Below, in pieces: positions 1 to 7,114 of a stretch of 64,000 nucleotides of DNA. The notes beneath the pieces are model-generated. The model saw nothing but the letters and a program-made list of their open reading frames with translations. It was not told the origin of the DNA and searched no databases. The stretch comes from Chryseomicrobium palamuruense (GTDB lineage Bacteria > Bacillota > Bacilli > Bacillales_A > Planococcaceae): the NCBI RefSeq assembly GCF_042649045.1, contig NZ_JBHSEF010000024.1, positions 55,855-119,854 of the forward strand. The letters run 5' to 3'. Made by a program: the position numbers and the translations under genes. The first letter of the stretch is position 1, and every line of letters starts with the position of its first letter.

Positions 1-1
1 G

Positions 2-553
2 TCCAAGTCTGGAGTCAAACCTATTACTGTCTCTACTGAAAACAATCAAGTTCATCTTGCCACTGTCGAAATGGGAGCTGCGAATTTTAACACGCCTGCG
101 ATCCCTGTTTTGACGGAAGAAACTCAGTGGATCGATTATTCTTTTGAAACTGCTCATGGAGTGTACCAAGTAACCGCTTTAAGTATGGGCAACCCTCATC
201 TTGTAACGTTTATGAAAGATATTCATACATTACGACTCTCAGAAATAGGCCCTCTATTTGAACATCACTCCGCCTTTCCGGAGCGTATCAATACGGAATT
301 TGTAGAAGTGCATTCAAATCAAGAAATTTCTATGCGCGTATGGGAGCGAGGTTCAGGAGAAACTCTTGCATGCGGAACTGGGGCATGTGCCGCTGTCGCA
401 GCAGCTGTCGTAAATGGATATTGTCTATCCGACTCATGGGTTACCGTCCATTTACTTGGAGGGGATTTGGAAATTTACTATTCAAAAGAACAGATTTACA
501 TGAAAGGACCAGCGGTAGAAGTATTTACTGGTCAACTTAACATAAGTCTTTAG
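2..553 (+). CDS. dapF: Diaminopimelate epimerase, C-terminal part
   Basis: DapF interconverts LL- and meso-diaminopimelate in the cytoplasm, for lysine and peptidoglycan synthesis. The gene is cut by the left window edge; the open frame runs from base 2, so the methionine at base 71 is internal. The frame holds the second half of the family: a GNPH segment (SMGNPHLVTF) after about 60 residues, an ERGSGETLACGTGAC block that carries the second catalytic cysteine, and a typical C-terminus. The first catalytic cysteine lies outside the window. No clear terminator follows; the next gene is 117 bp downstream behind its own promoter-like region. The family assignment is secure, and only the missing start limits the annotation. 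Confidence 0.95.
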   Translation, partial: SKSGVKPITVSTENNQVHLATVEMGAANFNTPAIPVLTEETQWIDYSFETAHGVYQVTALSMGNPHLVTFMKDIHTLRLSEIGPLFEHHSAFPERINTEFVEVHSNQEISMRVWERGSGETLACGTGACAAVAAAVVNGYCLSDSWVTVHLLGGDLEIYYSKEQIYMKGPAVEVFTGQLNISL

Positions 554-605
554 AACTATAAATGTCACAATAGAGAGAGAAACTGTAAACATATTCGGTG
601 TAAAT

Positions 606-622
606 TGTAACGCATCTGTAAC
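606..622 (+). promoter_or_regulatory. WalR (YycF)-type binding box upstream of the YocH-like gene
   Basis: The sequence is TGTAAC, GCATC, TGTAAC: two direct hexamers with a 5-base spacer, an exact match to the WalR consensus TGTWAH-N5-TGTWAH. A further TGTAAA lies at 599-604. A -10-like TAAAAT is at 648-653 with only a weak -35 (TTCAAT, 624-629, 18 bp spacing), which fits an activator-dependent promoter. In Bacillus subtilis the LysM/3D protein YocH is a known WalR target, so box and gene agree. Confidence 0.6.
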
Positions 623-670
623 ATTCAATTGCTAAGATATCCTTATCTAAAATAGACAGGGGTAGAGAAC

Positions 671-1213
671 TTGAGAAAGATTCTTGGTACGGTTATTTTA
701 GCAATGGCTTTACTTTTTACATCAACAACAGCGGATGCAGCATCTACAACCTATACAGTAAAAAAAGGTGATACTCTATACCGCATCGCTACAACTTATA
801 AAGTTTCAGTCGCTAACTTAAAATCATGGAACAACTTGAAAACCAATACAATTAAAATCAATCAAAAATTAAAAATCGTTAAACCAGCAAAATCAGTTTC
901 ACGATCAAATTCTTCAACAGTAGTAAACGAGTTATATGTAAATTCTACAGCCTATACAGCTTACTGTGCAGGATGTTCAGGGATAACAAAGACAGGTATC
1001 AACCTACGCAAAAACCCTCATTTGAAAGTCATTGCTGTTGATCCAAGCGTCATTCCACTAGGAACGAAAGTATATGTGGAAGGCTATGGTTATGCTATCG
1101 CCGGTGATATTGGAAGTGCGATCAAAGGAAATAAAATCGATGTCTTCTTCCCAACCAAATCACAAGCATACAACTGGGGACGAAAAAAAGTGAAAATTAA
1201 AATCCTCGACTAA
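671..1213 (+). CDS. Secreted LysM and 3D domain protein (YocH-like cell wall hydrolase)
   Basis: This is probably an exported peptidoglycan-active protein. The 180-residue product has a signal peptide (residues 1-23, cleavage near ADA-AS), one LysM domain (about 27-71, YTVKKGDTLYRIA), a Ser/Lys linker, and a C-terminal 3D domain (about 92-180) with the family aspartates in AVDPSVIPLG, AGDIGSAIKG and KIDVFFP. The start is TTG at 671, 8 bases after an AGGGG ribosome site. The domain order matches YocH of B. subtilis, and the WalR-type box 50 bp upstream supports that. It is monocistronic and ends in a strong palindromic terminator. Lytic activity is inferred from the family and is not shown by the sequence. 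Confidence 0.85.
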   Translation: MRKILGTVILAMALLFTSTTADAASTTYTVKKGDTLYRIATTYKVSVANLKSWNNLKTNTIKINQKLKIVKPAKSVSRSNSSTVVNELYVNSTAYTAYCAGCSGITKTGINLRKNPHLKVIAVDPSVIPLGTKVYVEGYGYAIAGDIGSAIKGNKIDVFFPTKSQAYNWGRKKVKIKILD

Positions 1214-1216
1214 TAA

Positions 1217-1248
1217 AAGCAATGGCCAGCTGGCCATTGCTTATTTTT
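1217..1248. terminator. Bidirectional terminator, 26-bp perfect palindrome
   Basis: The arms at 1217-1229 and 1230-1242 are exactly complementary (AAGCAATGGCCAG and its complement). They are followed by a T-run on the plus strand and preceded by an A-run that serves the minus strand. It lies between convergent genes, and the stop codon of the minus-strand monooxygenase overlaps its right arm. Confidence 0.85.
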
Positions 1249-2227
1249 GTGCTTCCATTAGGAGTTCCATCGACTTTAAACGTTTCTCTATATCATAGAT
1301 CGGCATGCTGATCATGACTTCTTTCACTTGGGTATCTTGTACAAATTGGTCTAGTTGTTTTTTCACCGTTTCCTGGGATCCGACAATACGCGCACGCACT
1401 GATCGTTCTACCATCATTTGTTCTGACAGAGTCCAGTCTAGTTCTTCTAAAGACACTGGTGGACGCATCTTATGTTTATGTCCACGAACAATACTAAGAA
1501 ACTGTTGAATTAATGTCGTACTTAACTGTTGTGCTTCTTCGTCGGTTTCAGCTGCAATAACGTTCACACCAGCCATTGCATAAGGTTCTTTTAAATAACT
1601 AGATGGTGTAAAATTACGATGATACAGTTCCAGTGCTTGCATCAATTGGTCCGGCGCAAAATGGCTCGCAAAGGCAAATGGGAGACCCAGCTGTGCAGCG
1701 AGTCGCGCACTATACGTACTAGAACCTAGCAACCAAACAGGCACGTCAGCACCGGCACCAGGAACAGCCATTACAGCAGGTAGCCGATCTTCTTTGACAG
1801 GCCCCAAATAATGAAGTAACTCCCCAACAAGTTGTGGAAAATCATCCGCTCCTTGATGGTCTCTTCGAAGTGCCCGTGCTGTCATCATATCCGTTCCAGG
1901 TGCTCGGCCAAGACCTAGATCGATTCGGCCCGGATACATGGCATCGAGTGTTCCAAATTGCTCAGCAATGATATATGGTGCATGGTTCGGGAGCATGATT
2001 CCACCTGCCCCAACACGAATGGAGTTGGAGTGGCCTGCTAGATAGCCGATCAGTACAGAGGTTGCCGAACTCGCTACACCTTGCATATTATGGTGTTCCG
2101 CTACCCAATACCTGTGAAATCCTAAACGTTCAGCGGTTTGAATCATTTTTTTACTGTGGATAAAACTATCACTCGGCTGTTCACCTTGGCGAACAGATGC
2201 GAGATCTAATAAGGAGTATTTTGTCAT
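1241..2227 (-). CDS. Luciferase-like flavin-dependent monooxygenase (LLM class)
   Basis: This is a predicted cytoplasmic FMN-dependent oxidoreductase of the bacterial luciferase-like TIM-barrel family, 328 residues. Family signatures include the N-terminal SLLDLASV strand, WVAEHHNM (about 42-49), RVGAGGIMLPNHAPY, the GRIDLGLGRAPG loop that binds flavin phosphate in homologues, and WLLGSS. It resembles the YhbW/YvbT group. The substrate cannot be told from sequence. A second member of the group lies at 6010-7026, so the two are paralogues flanking the sulfur-related genes. The gene is monocistronic with a GAAAGGTCGTG-type ribosome site before ATG at 2227. Sulfur substrates are possible because some relatives are desulfonating monooxygenases, but that is only inference. 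Confidence 0.85.
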   Translation of the reverse strand: MTKYSLLDLASVRQGEQPSDSFIHSKKMIQTAERLGFHRYWVAEHHNMQGVASSATSVLIGYLAGHSNSIRVGAGGIMLPNHAPYIIAEQFGTLDAMYPGRIDLGLGRAPGTDMMTARALRRDHQGADDFPQLVGELLHYLGPVKEDRLPAVMAVPGAGADVPVWLLGSSTYSARLAAQLGLPFAFASHFAPDQLMQALELYHRNFTPSSYLKEPYAMAGVNVIAAETDEEAQQLSTTLIQQFLSIVRGHKHKMRPPVSLEELDWTLSEQMMVERSVRARIVGSQETVKKQLDQFVQDTQVKEVMISMPIYDIEKRLKSMELLMEAQK

Positions 2228-2290
2228 CTTTTCACGACCTTTCCTTACTTAGTCTAGTCCTCTTTCTGGGAATCACAAAATAAATTGCTC

Positions 2291-2322
2291 ATAAAAAAAA
2301 CCGTGCATGACGCACAGTTTTC
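2291..2322 (-). terminator. Rho-independent terminator of the cst-like operon
   Basis: On the minus strand AAAACTGTGC and GCACGGTTTT pair around a short loop, followed by a run of eight T (A-run at 2292-2300 on the plus strand). It directly follows the stop of the membrane rhodanese gene. Confidence 0.8.
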
Positions 2323-2326
2323 TCCC

Positions 2327-2680
2327 TTATCCATTCCACTGACTCATGCCACCACGGACATTCGTCACATTCGTGAACCCATTTTGTTTTAAGATCTGGC
2401 ATGCCTTCGAGCTTCGCATTCCGCTCTGGCAAATCACTACCGTTTCTTTTGACTTGTCCAGTTTCCCCAATTGATTTGATAATGTGTTTAGTGGCATATT
2501 TTTAAACTGAGTGATGTGCCGACCTTTGTATTCGCCAGGCGTCCGGACATCAATAAACTGTTTCGATGAATCAGTTAAAATTCCTTTTAAATCTGTCGTA
2601 CTGATGGAATTCCCGCCTCTAGCACCCATCATACGCCACGCAACAAAACCAATTACGACTGCAATTACCAACCATTCCAT
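2327..2680 (-). CDS. Membrane-anchored single-domain rhodanese
   Basis: This is a predicted sulfurtransferase of 117 residues. An N-terminal hydrophobic helix (residues 2-18) anchors a rhodanese domain (about 27-116) to the membrane. The domain has the strand FIDVRTPGEY and the active-site loop CQSGMRS with cysteine 84, followed by the family ending NVRGGMSQWNG. It is the last gene of a four-gene minus-strand operon, 12 bp after cstR. With a persulfide dioxygenase fusion and a persulfide-sensing repressor in the same operon, handling of sulfane sulfur at the membrane is the most likely role. The thiol partner is unknown. Confidence 0.85.
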   Translation of the reverse strand: MEWLVIAVVIGFVAWRMMGARGGNSISTTDLKGILTDSSKQFIDVRTPGEYKGRHITQFKNMPLNTLSNQLGKLDKSKETVVICQSGMRSSKACQILKQNGFTNVTNVRGGMSQWNG

Positions 2681-2692
2681 GAATGTAATCCC

Positions 2693-2956
2693 CTATCTAC
2701 TTTTAATCAATAAATTCTCTGCATCTTGCACTGATTTTCCCGCATCGTTCGTGCCATTTTGAACACTCGTTCGTACACAAACCTCCAAATTGGCACTGAC
2801 AACCAATCTTATCGTCTTATCAAGCGCAGACCTTACCGCACTCAGCTGTGCCACGATGTCACTGCATTCCCTTTCTTCGTCCATCATCCGAAGAATGCCA
2901 ACTACCTGTCCTTCTGCACGTATTATACGATTATTAATTTCATTTGGATATTCCAT
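2693..2956 (-). CDS. cstR: CstR-type persulfide-sensing repressor (CsoR/DUF156 family)
   Basis: The 87-residue all-helical DNA-binding protein of the CsoR family has cysteines at 31 (ERECSDIVAQL) and 60 (ANLEVCV). The copper sensor CsoR needs a histidine four residues before the second cysteine; here that position (56) is asparagine, as in the persulfide sensor CstR of Staphylococcus aureus, which also uses Cys31 and Cys60. This argues for sensing of per/polysulfides by disulfide or trisulfide formation and against copper. It lies third in the operon it probably controls, with a matching inverted-repeat operator inside the operon promoter (4659-4674). Autoregulation is therefore expected. Metal sensing by another DUF156 subgroup is the main alternative. 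Confidence 0.85.
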   Translation of the reverse strand: MEYPNEINNRIIRAEGQVVGILRMMDEERECSDIVAQLSAVRSALDKTIRLVVSANLEVCVRTSVQNGTNDAGKSVQDAENLLIKSR

Positions 2957-2968
2957 AAAGTCGCCTTC

Positions 2969-3202
2969 TTACTTTACTAGTTCCATGACTCGGTTTGGGT
3001 CAAATCCAAGAACCCACTCACCGTTTACATTGGTTTGAGGAACACCCATCTGCCCTGTTGTTTGAACTAATTTATTTGCAGCGATTGGATCTTTTTGAAC
3101 GTCCACATTTGTGTACGAAATATTTTGCTCATCTAAGAAGTTTTTCATCATATCGCAATATGGGCATGTTGTTGTTGAATAAACAGTTACTGTATTTGTC
3201 AT
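2969..3202 (-). CDS. Glutaredoxin-like thiol-disulfide oxidoreductase
   Basis: This is a small 77-residue glutaredoxin-fold protein with the dithiol active site C13-P-Y-C16 and the cis-proline loop GVPQTNVNG. It is second in the cst-like operon, 12 bp before cstR and 15 bp after the dioxygenase fusion gene, behind the ribosome site AAAGGATGG. In Firmicutes lacking glutathione such proteins usually act with bacillithiol or other low-molecular-weight thiols. A role in reducing persulfidated or mixed-disulfide proteins, perhaps including CstR itself, is suggested by context only. Confidence 0.85.
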   Translation of the reverse strand: MTNTVTVYSTTTCPYCDMMKNFLDEQNISYTNVDVQKDPIAANKLVQTTGQMGVPQTNVNGEWVLGFDPNRVMELVK

Positions 3203-3217
3203 CTAAACCATCCTTTT

Positions 3218-4612
3218 TTAGTTTTTCATTTCACGTTTATAGGCACCGTATCCACCGGCCATATGTTTCACATCTTCATAACCAAGTGACTTTAAGACAC
3301 TTGAGGCGATAGCAGAACGTGCTCCACCTTGGCAATAAACAAGTAGTGTTTGATCTTTAGGGACATCTATTTGTCGTAATTCCCCTAAGAAATGATGATT
3401 CGCTTCATCTAAATGGCCCTCGCCCCATTCAACATCATTACGAACATCTAGTACATACGTAGAATCTTTTTTCGCTTCTTCTACAAATTCTTTTACTGAT
3501 AAGGTTTCGTACGCATCATGTGTTTCCCACTCCGCTACTGCTTCTGTTTGCGCAAAACCAATGATACGGTCAAAGTGAATGGAGTGAAGCGATTGAATGA
3601 TGTCTTCTTTATCATACAGCTCCCCGATGATCACTAAATCTTCATCGTAGTTTGCTAACCATCCTGTCCAGTTTGTAAAAGACTTATTGTAAGGGATATT
3701 GATAGAACCAGGAATCAATGTTTTTTCAGCAATCGTCGCAGGGCGTGTATCTATCACTAGCGTTTTATCGTTTTCCATCGCTCGCTTAACATCTTCTGCT
3801 GTAAAGTCAGGTACTCGTGTATCCTCTTTCAACACAGTCGGTCCTACTTTGTTAACTTTTTTCATTTCAGCAAAATAGACAGGTGCTTCCGGTTGATCTT
3901 TTAGTAATTCATCGACGAAAGCTTGTTCATCTTCAATCTTCATAGCCCAGTTGAATTGTTTTTCGTACCCAACTGTTGAAGATGGAACAGCACCTAGAGA
4001 TTTTCCACATGCTGAACCTGCGCCATGAGCTGGCCAAACCATGAGGTAATCCGGAAGCTCCTTAAAACGTTGCACCGATTTAAACATATCTCGCGCCCCA
4101 CTATCTGCCGTACCTTCTGCTCCAGCAGCTTTCTCAAGCAAGTCCGGACGCCCCACGTCCCCGACAAATACGAAGTCTCCCGTAAAGATTCCCATCGGGT
4201 TCGATGCGCCACCCCCACGGTCCGTTAAGAGGAATGAAATACTTTCTGGGGTATGCCCAGGTGTATGCATTACTTCAAAATCGACATACCCAATAGAGAA
4301 TATATTGCCATCTTCCACAAACTCGACATCTAAACCTTCTGTATATTGATACTTCCAGTTGTCATCGCCTTCGTCAGAGAGATAAAGTTTCACACCGTAC
4401 TGCTCGGCTAGTTGACGAGAGCCAGATACGAAGTCTGCGTGAATGTGAGTCTCCGTTGCAGCTGAAATAGTTAAGCCTTCTTTTTTTGCTGCTTTGACCA
4501 CATCATCTATATTCCGAGCTGGGTCGATCACAATCGCCTCTCCTGTTCGTTGACAACCAACTAAATACGTATACTGAGCTAATTTATCATCAAAAAACGA
4601 TCGAAATAACAT
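3218..4612 (-). CDS. cstB: CstB-like persulfide dioxygenase-rhodanese fusion
   Basis: This multidomain sulfide-detoxification enzyme oxidises low-molecular-weight persulfides and transfers sulfane sulfur. The start is ATG at 4612, right after GGAGGGGG; an in-frame TTG at 4627 overlaps that ribosome site and was rejected. From this start the product is 464 residues. Residues 1-230 form an ETHE1-type metallo-beta-lactamase fold with THIHAD (H56, H58, D60), HTPGH (H116) and D146. A middle rhodanese fold (about 275-365) lacks an active-site cysteine. A C-terminal rhodanese has the loop CQGGARS with Cys427. This three-part order is that of CstB of S. aureus. It is first in the operon behind a CstR-type operator. 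Confidence 0.9.
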   Translation of the reverse strand: MLFRSFFDDKLAQYTYLVGCQRTGEAIVIDPARNIDDVVKAAKKEGLTISAATETHIHADFVSGSRQLAEQYGVKLYLSDEGDDNWKYQYTEGLDVEFVEDGNIFSIGYVDFEVMHTPGHTPESISFLLTDRGGGASNPMGIFTGDFVFVGDVGRPDLLEKAAGAEGTADSGARDMFKSVQRFKELPDYLMVWPAHGAGSACGKSLGAVPSSTVGYEKQFNWAMKIEDEQAFVDELLKDQPEAPVYFAEMKKVNKVGPTVLKEDTRVPDFTAEDVKRAMENDKTLVIDTRPATIAEKTLIPGSINIPYNKSFTNWTGWLANYDEDLVIIGELYDKEDIIQSLHSIHFDRIIGFAQTEAVAEWETHDAYETLSVKEFVEEAKKDSTYVLDVRNDVEWGEGHLDEANHHFLGELRQIDVPKDQTLLVYCQGGARSAIASSVLKSLGYEDVKHMAGGYGAYKREMKN

Positions 4613-4655
4613 GAGTACCCCCTCCAATTCGTTAAATTAAATAGTTCGTTATGAA

Positions 4656-4684
4656 AATATACCATTAGGGGTATAATTCTACAA
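4656..4684 (-). promoter_or_regulatory. Promoter of the cst-like operon with CstR-type operator in its spacer
   Basis: On the minus strand a -35 TTGTAG (4684-4679) and -10 TATATT (4661-4656) are separated by exactly 17 bp. The spacer carries ATACCCCTAATGGTAT (4674-4659), an imperfect inverted repeat of the form used by CsoR/CstR repressors (TACCCC...GGGGTA). Repressor bound there would block polymerase directly. The element lies 44 bp upstream of the chosen cstB start. Promoter hexamers are moderate matches; the operator likeness is strong. Confidence 0.65.
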
Positions 4685-4763
4685 CTACTTTGCTTTCTAT
4701 TTTCTTGATTACCCCTGCTATCTTTTGGCCATATTAAAGATACGGTTGATGTATAGTACACAT

Positions 4764-4803
4764 AAAAAATGAGCTGGAATATTTATCTCCAAGCTCATTT
4801 TTC
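4764..4803 (-). terminator. Terminator downstream of the transglutaminase-like gene
   Basis: AAAAATGAGCT pairs with AGCTCATTTTT, extended by GGA/TCC around an A bulge. The T-run on the minus strand suits the transglutaminase-like gene that ends at 4840. A second small hairpin (4812-4836, ACTAA/TTAGT) lies directly after the stop codon. The terminator also separates that gene from the cst-like promoter. Confidence 0.7.
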
Positions 4804-4839
4804 TTTGATGTCCGTTTTACTAAACTGTTAGTGAAACGA

Positions 4840-5448
4840 TTACAAACTCTCTGGTAAGTGATATTTATACATTTCTAATGCATTAGTATTTTCTTTTAAA
4901 ACAGCTACAATTTTGGGATGAGGCTTCGTATAAATTACTGGATAATCTTTCTCGTCAAGTTCCTCGTTAATTGGAAAAGCTAATTTTTCTTCTTCAATTG
5001 AAAACTGGGCATCAACTCCTTCTTTATTTCCACGAGCATCAACCCTAACCCATTTATTAAGTGATCTAATGAAAATAGCATTTAAAGCGTGAATACAATA
5101 CCCTTTTTCAGGAGTATCAAATAACATCAATCTTTGATAACAAAAACCTGCTGGTATTCGCTGCGATCGTAATAAAGACGCTAATAGGTGCGATTTTGCA
5201 TAACAAATCCCCTCTTTACTGTCTAATACTTCAGAAGCATTACAAGTAACTCGATTCGTTTGAATATCCCAAGAATGGGAAATTTCATCACGAACAAATT
5301 CAAAAGCTATTCTTGCTTTTTCAATTTCCGTTTGAGATGGATTGAAAAGTTCATCTGCTTTCTTTTTTATAATTGGATTAGAATAATTAACTTCATTTAA
5401 TTCGAGCAAATACTCATCTAGTTGGTCAGACTCACAAATCAAATTCAT
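4840..5448 (-). CDS. Transglutaminase-like (papain-fold) protein
   Basis: This is a predicted cytoplasmic protein of the transglutaminase-like superfamily, 202 residues from ATG 5448, which follows AGGAGTG by 6 bases; an upstream in-frame start at 5466 lacks such a site. The catalytic triad is visible: Cys82 in EGICYAKSHLLASLLR, His120 in CIHALNAI, and Asp137 in WVRVDARGN. The spacing fits proteases or amidases of the superfamily; crosslinking activity need not be present. It is markedly more AT-rich than its neighbours (some stretches near 25-30% GC), so it may have been acquired by transfer. It is monocistronic between its own promoter region and a terminator. The physiological substrate is unknown. 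Confidence 0.75.
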   Translation of the reverse strand: MNLICESDQLDEYLLELNEVNYSNPIIKKKADELFNPSQTEIEKARIAFEFVRDEISHSWDIQTNRVTCNASEVLDSKEGICYAKSHLLASLLRSQRIPAGFCYQRLMLFDTPEKGYCIHALNAIFIRSLNKWVRVDARGNKEGVDAQFSIEEEKLAFPINEELDEKDYPVIYTKPHPKIVAVLKENTNALEMYKYHLPESL

Positions 5449-5723
5449 TATCTTCACTCCTGCCATAATGCATAATTATATAAATGTACTTATTATTATA
5501 CAACATTAATTCTTGAATTTGTGTGTATGACATTTTAAACTAACCTGCACTGTTAGTTGAAGAATATCGTTTTCTTTTGTTCATCTCGTTCACAAAATCT
5601 TTCTTCTATCTCTTTCACCTTATCTTTTTTTCTTCCCTAAATAGTTGAAGCAGAAAGTTTGTTAAGTGTTTTAGGCGAATGGTAACATGGACAAACTTAG
5701 GGAAACATATAGGAGGATTCGTG

Positions 5724-6023
5724 ATGATAAATGAAGTGATTTTGGACGATTTTTCTTTGAAGGTGACGAGTTTTGAACAGGGAGTCTCTACAAGCAGCTC
5801 CGGAACAGAAGCAAAGACGATTCGGTTTGATTTCGAAGTAAGAGGCGGGACTGAGTACCACGACGTTACGGTCCATTTATACAAAAATACGTTTGATGTA
5901 AAGGTCCCTGAACTCGACTTGAGCTTCAGAGGAACCATCAACAATTACTCTACTTCACGGACTGATTTCACGAATGAAAATTCTTCATCACTATTCCGCC
6001 TGGAGCTGATTGAGATTGGTTAG
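5724..6023 (+). CDS. DUF3219 (YkvR-like) family protein
   Basis: This small soluble protein is 99 residues from ATG 5724, behind GGAGG with a 7-base spacing; an earlier in-frame ATG at 5679 has no ribosome site. The core reads as TEYHDVTVHLYKNTF, VPELDLSFRG and NNYSTSRTDF, which I recognise as the DUF3219 fold of B. subtilis YkvR. No biochemical role is known. Its last 14 bases overlap the start of the following monooxygenase gene, which suggests translational coupling. The 5449-5723 stretch before it is AT-rich and holds only a 7-bp inverted repeat (5538-5558). Confidence 0.75.
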   Translation: MINEVILDDFSLKVTSFEQGVSTSSSGTEAKTIRFDFEVRGGTEYHDVTVHLYKNTFDVKVPELDLSFRGTINNYSTSRTDFTNENSSSLFRLELIEIG

Positions 6024-7026
6024 AGAAAATCTACTGAAATTAAGCATCCTTGATCAATCCCCTGTATCCGCTGGCAAAACACCAGCCATGGCTTTGCAAG
6101 CTTCCATGGAGCTTGCAAAAAGCGGGGAACAGTTCGGGTACACGCGCTATTGGATTGCCGAGCATCACGATTTTTCCGGACTGTCTTGTTCTGCGCCTGA
6201 AGTGATGCTGGGGTATATTGGGGCACACACCAAAACAATCCGTATTGGGGCAGGGGCGGTATTGCTTCCGCATTATAAACCGTACAAGGTTGCTGAAGTC
6301 TATAATATGCTAGCGACTCTGTTTCCGGGCAGAATTGATTTAGGGGTCGGAAGGGCTCCCGGCGGATCAGCGGAAGTGACGATGGCTCTCTCGGATAATT
6401 TTTTGCACAATGTTTTCAAGATGCCTGAATCCTTCAAAGAACTTTTGCGTTTTCTCAAAGATGATTTTCCGGAAGAGCATATGTATTCAAAAGTATCTGC
6501 AGCACCGCTTCCGGAAATTCCTCCTAAACCATGGCTTCTTGGGACAAGCATCAAAAGTGCTATGCTTGCTGCAGAGAATGGAAGCGCCTATGCATTTGGC
6601 CATTTCATGAGCGACAAAGACGGGCCGGAAATCCTTGAAACGTATAAGGAAAATTTTCAACCGAGTTCCTCTTACCAACCGGAATCGATCATAGCAGTAT
6701 CTGCCATTTGTGCAGAAACGACCGAAAAAGCTGAACACTTGGCAAAGAGCGGTTTTCTCTGGAAATTAAAAATGGAAAAAGGGGAAGGTGGCGTTGGGGT
6801 ACCTTCACTTGAGGAAGCCGACCGTTATCCATATACAAGTGAGGAACAACAAGCAATTGTAGAAATGCGGAGAAAAATAATCATTGGCAATCCACAACAG
6901 GTACGAGAGCAGCTTGAACAGCTCCAATCCATCTACCACAATGATGAATTCATGATCGTTACTATCACTCATGACTATATAGATCGCTTACAGTCGTATA
7001 AATTGATTGCTGAAGAACTCCTGTAA
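6010..7026 (+). CDS. Luciferase-like flavin-dependent monooxygenase (second copy)
   Basis: This LLM-class FMN-dependent oxidoreductase of 338 residues has LSILDQSPVS at the N-terminus, RYWIAEHHDFSG, IRIGAGAVLLPHYKPYKVAE, GRIDLGVGRAPGG and KPWLLGTSIKSA. It belongs to the same broad group as the protein at 1241-2227 but is clearly diverged from it, with a distinct insert around residues 230-290. The start is probably TTG at 6010 (GGAG at 6002-6005) or TTG at 6016; both lie inside the DUF3219 gene and no ATG fits. The substrate is unknown. A strong bidirectional terminator follows. Confidence 0.85.
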   Translation: MRLVRENLLKLSILDQSPVSAGKTPAMALQASMELAKSGEQFGYTRYWIAEHHDFSGLSCSAPEVMLGYIGAHTKTIRIGAGAVLLPHYKPYKVAEVYNMLATLFPGRIDLGVGRAPGGSAEVTMALSDNFLHNVFKMPESFKELLRFLKDDFPEEHMYSKVSAAPLPEIPPKPWLLGTSIKSAMLAAENGSAYAFGHFMSDKDGPEILETYKENFQPSSSYQPESIIAVSAICAETTEKAEHLAKSGFLWKLKMEKGEGGVGVPSLEEADRYPYTSEEQQAIVEMRRKIIIGNPQQVREQLEQLQSIYHNDEFMIVTITHDYIDRLQSYKLIAEELL

Positions 7027-7041
7027 TAAAAACAACCAGTT

Positions 7042-7084
7042 AAAAGTTCGTAAACGTGTCACAACCGTTTACGAACTTTTCTTG
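7042..7084. terminator. Bidirectional terminator between monooxygenase and transporter genes
   Basis: Fifteen-base arms AAAAGTTCGTAAACG (7042-7056) and its exact complement (7066-7080) surround a 9-base loop, with T-runs on both strands. It ends the rightward monooxygenase unit and the leftward mtnK-mtnA-transporter unit. Confidence 0.85.
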
Positions 7085-7114
7085 TTTCCAGACAAATTCC
7101 CGAACAAAAACACC

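Noticed and set aside
2693..2956. Copper repressor CsoR
   Set aside because: The histidine ligand needed for Cu(I) is asparagine, and no copper ATPase or chaperone gene is near; sulfur genes are.
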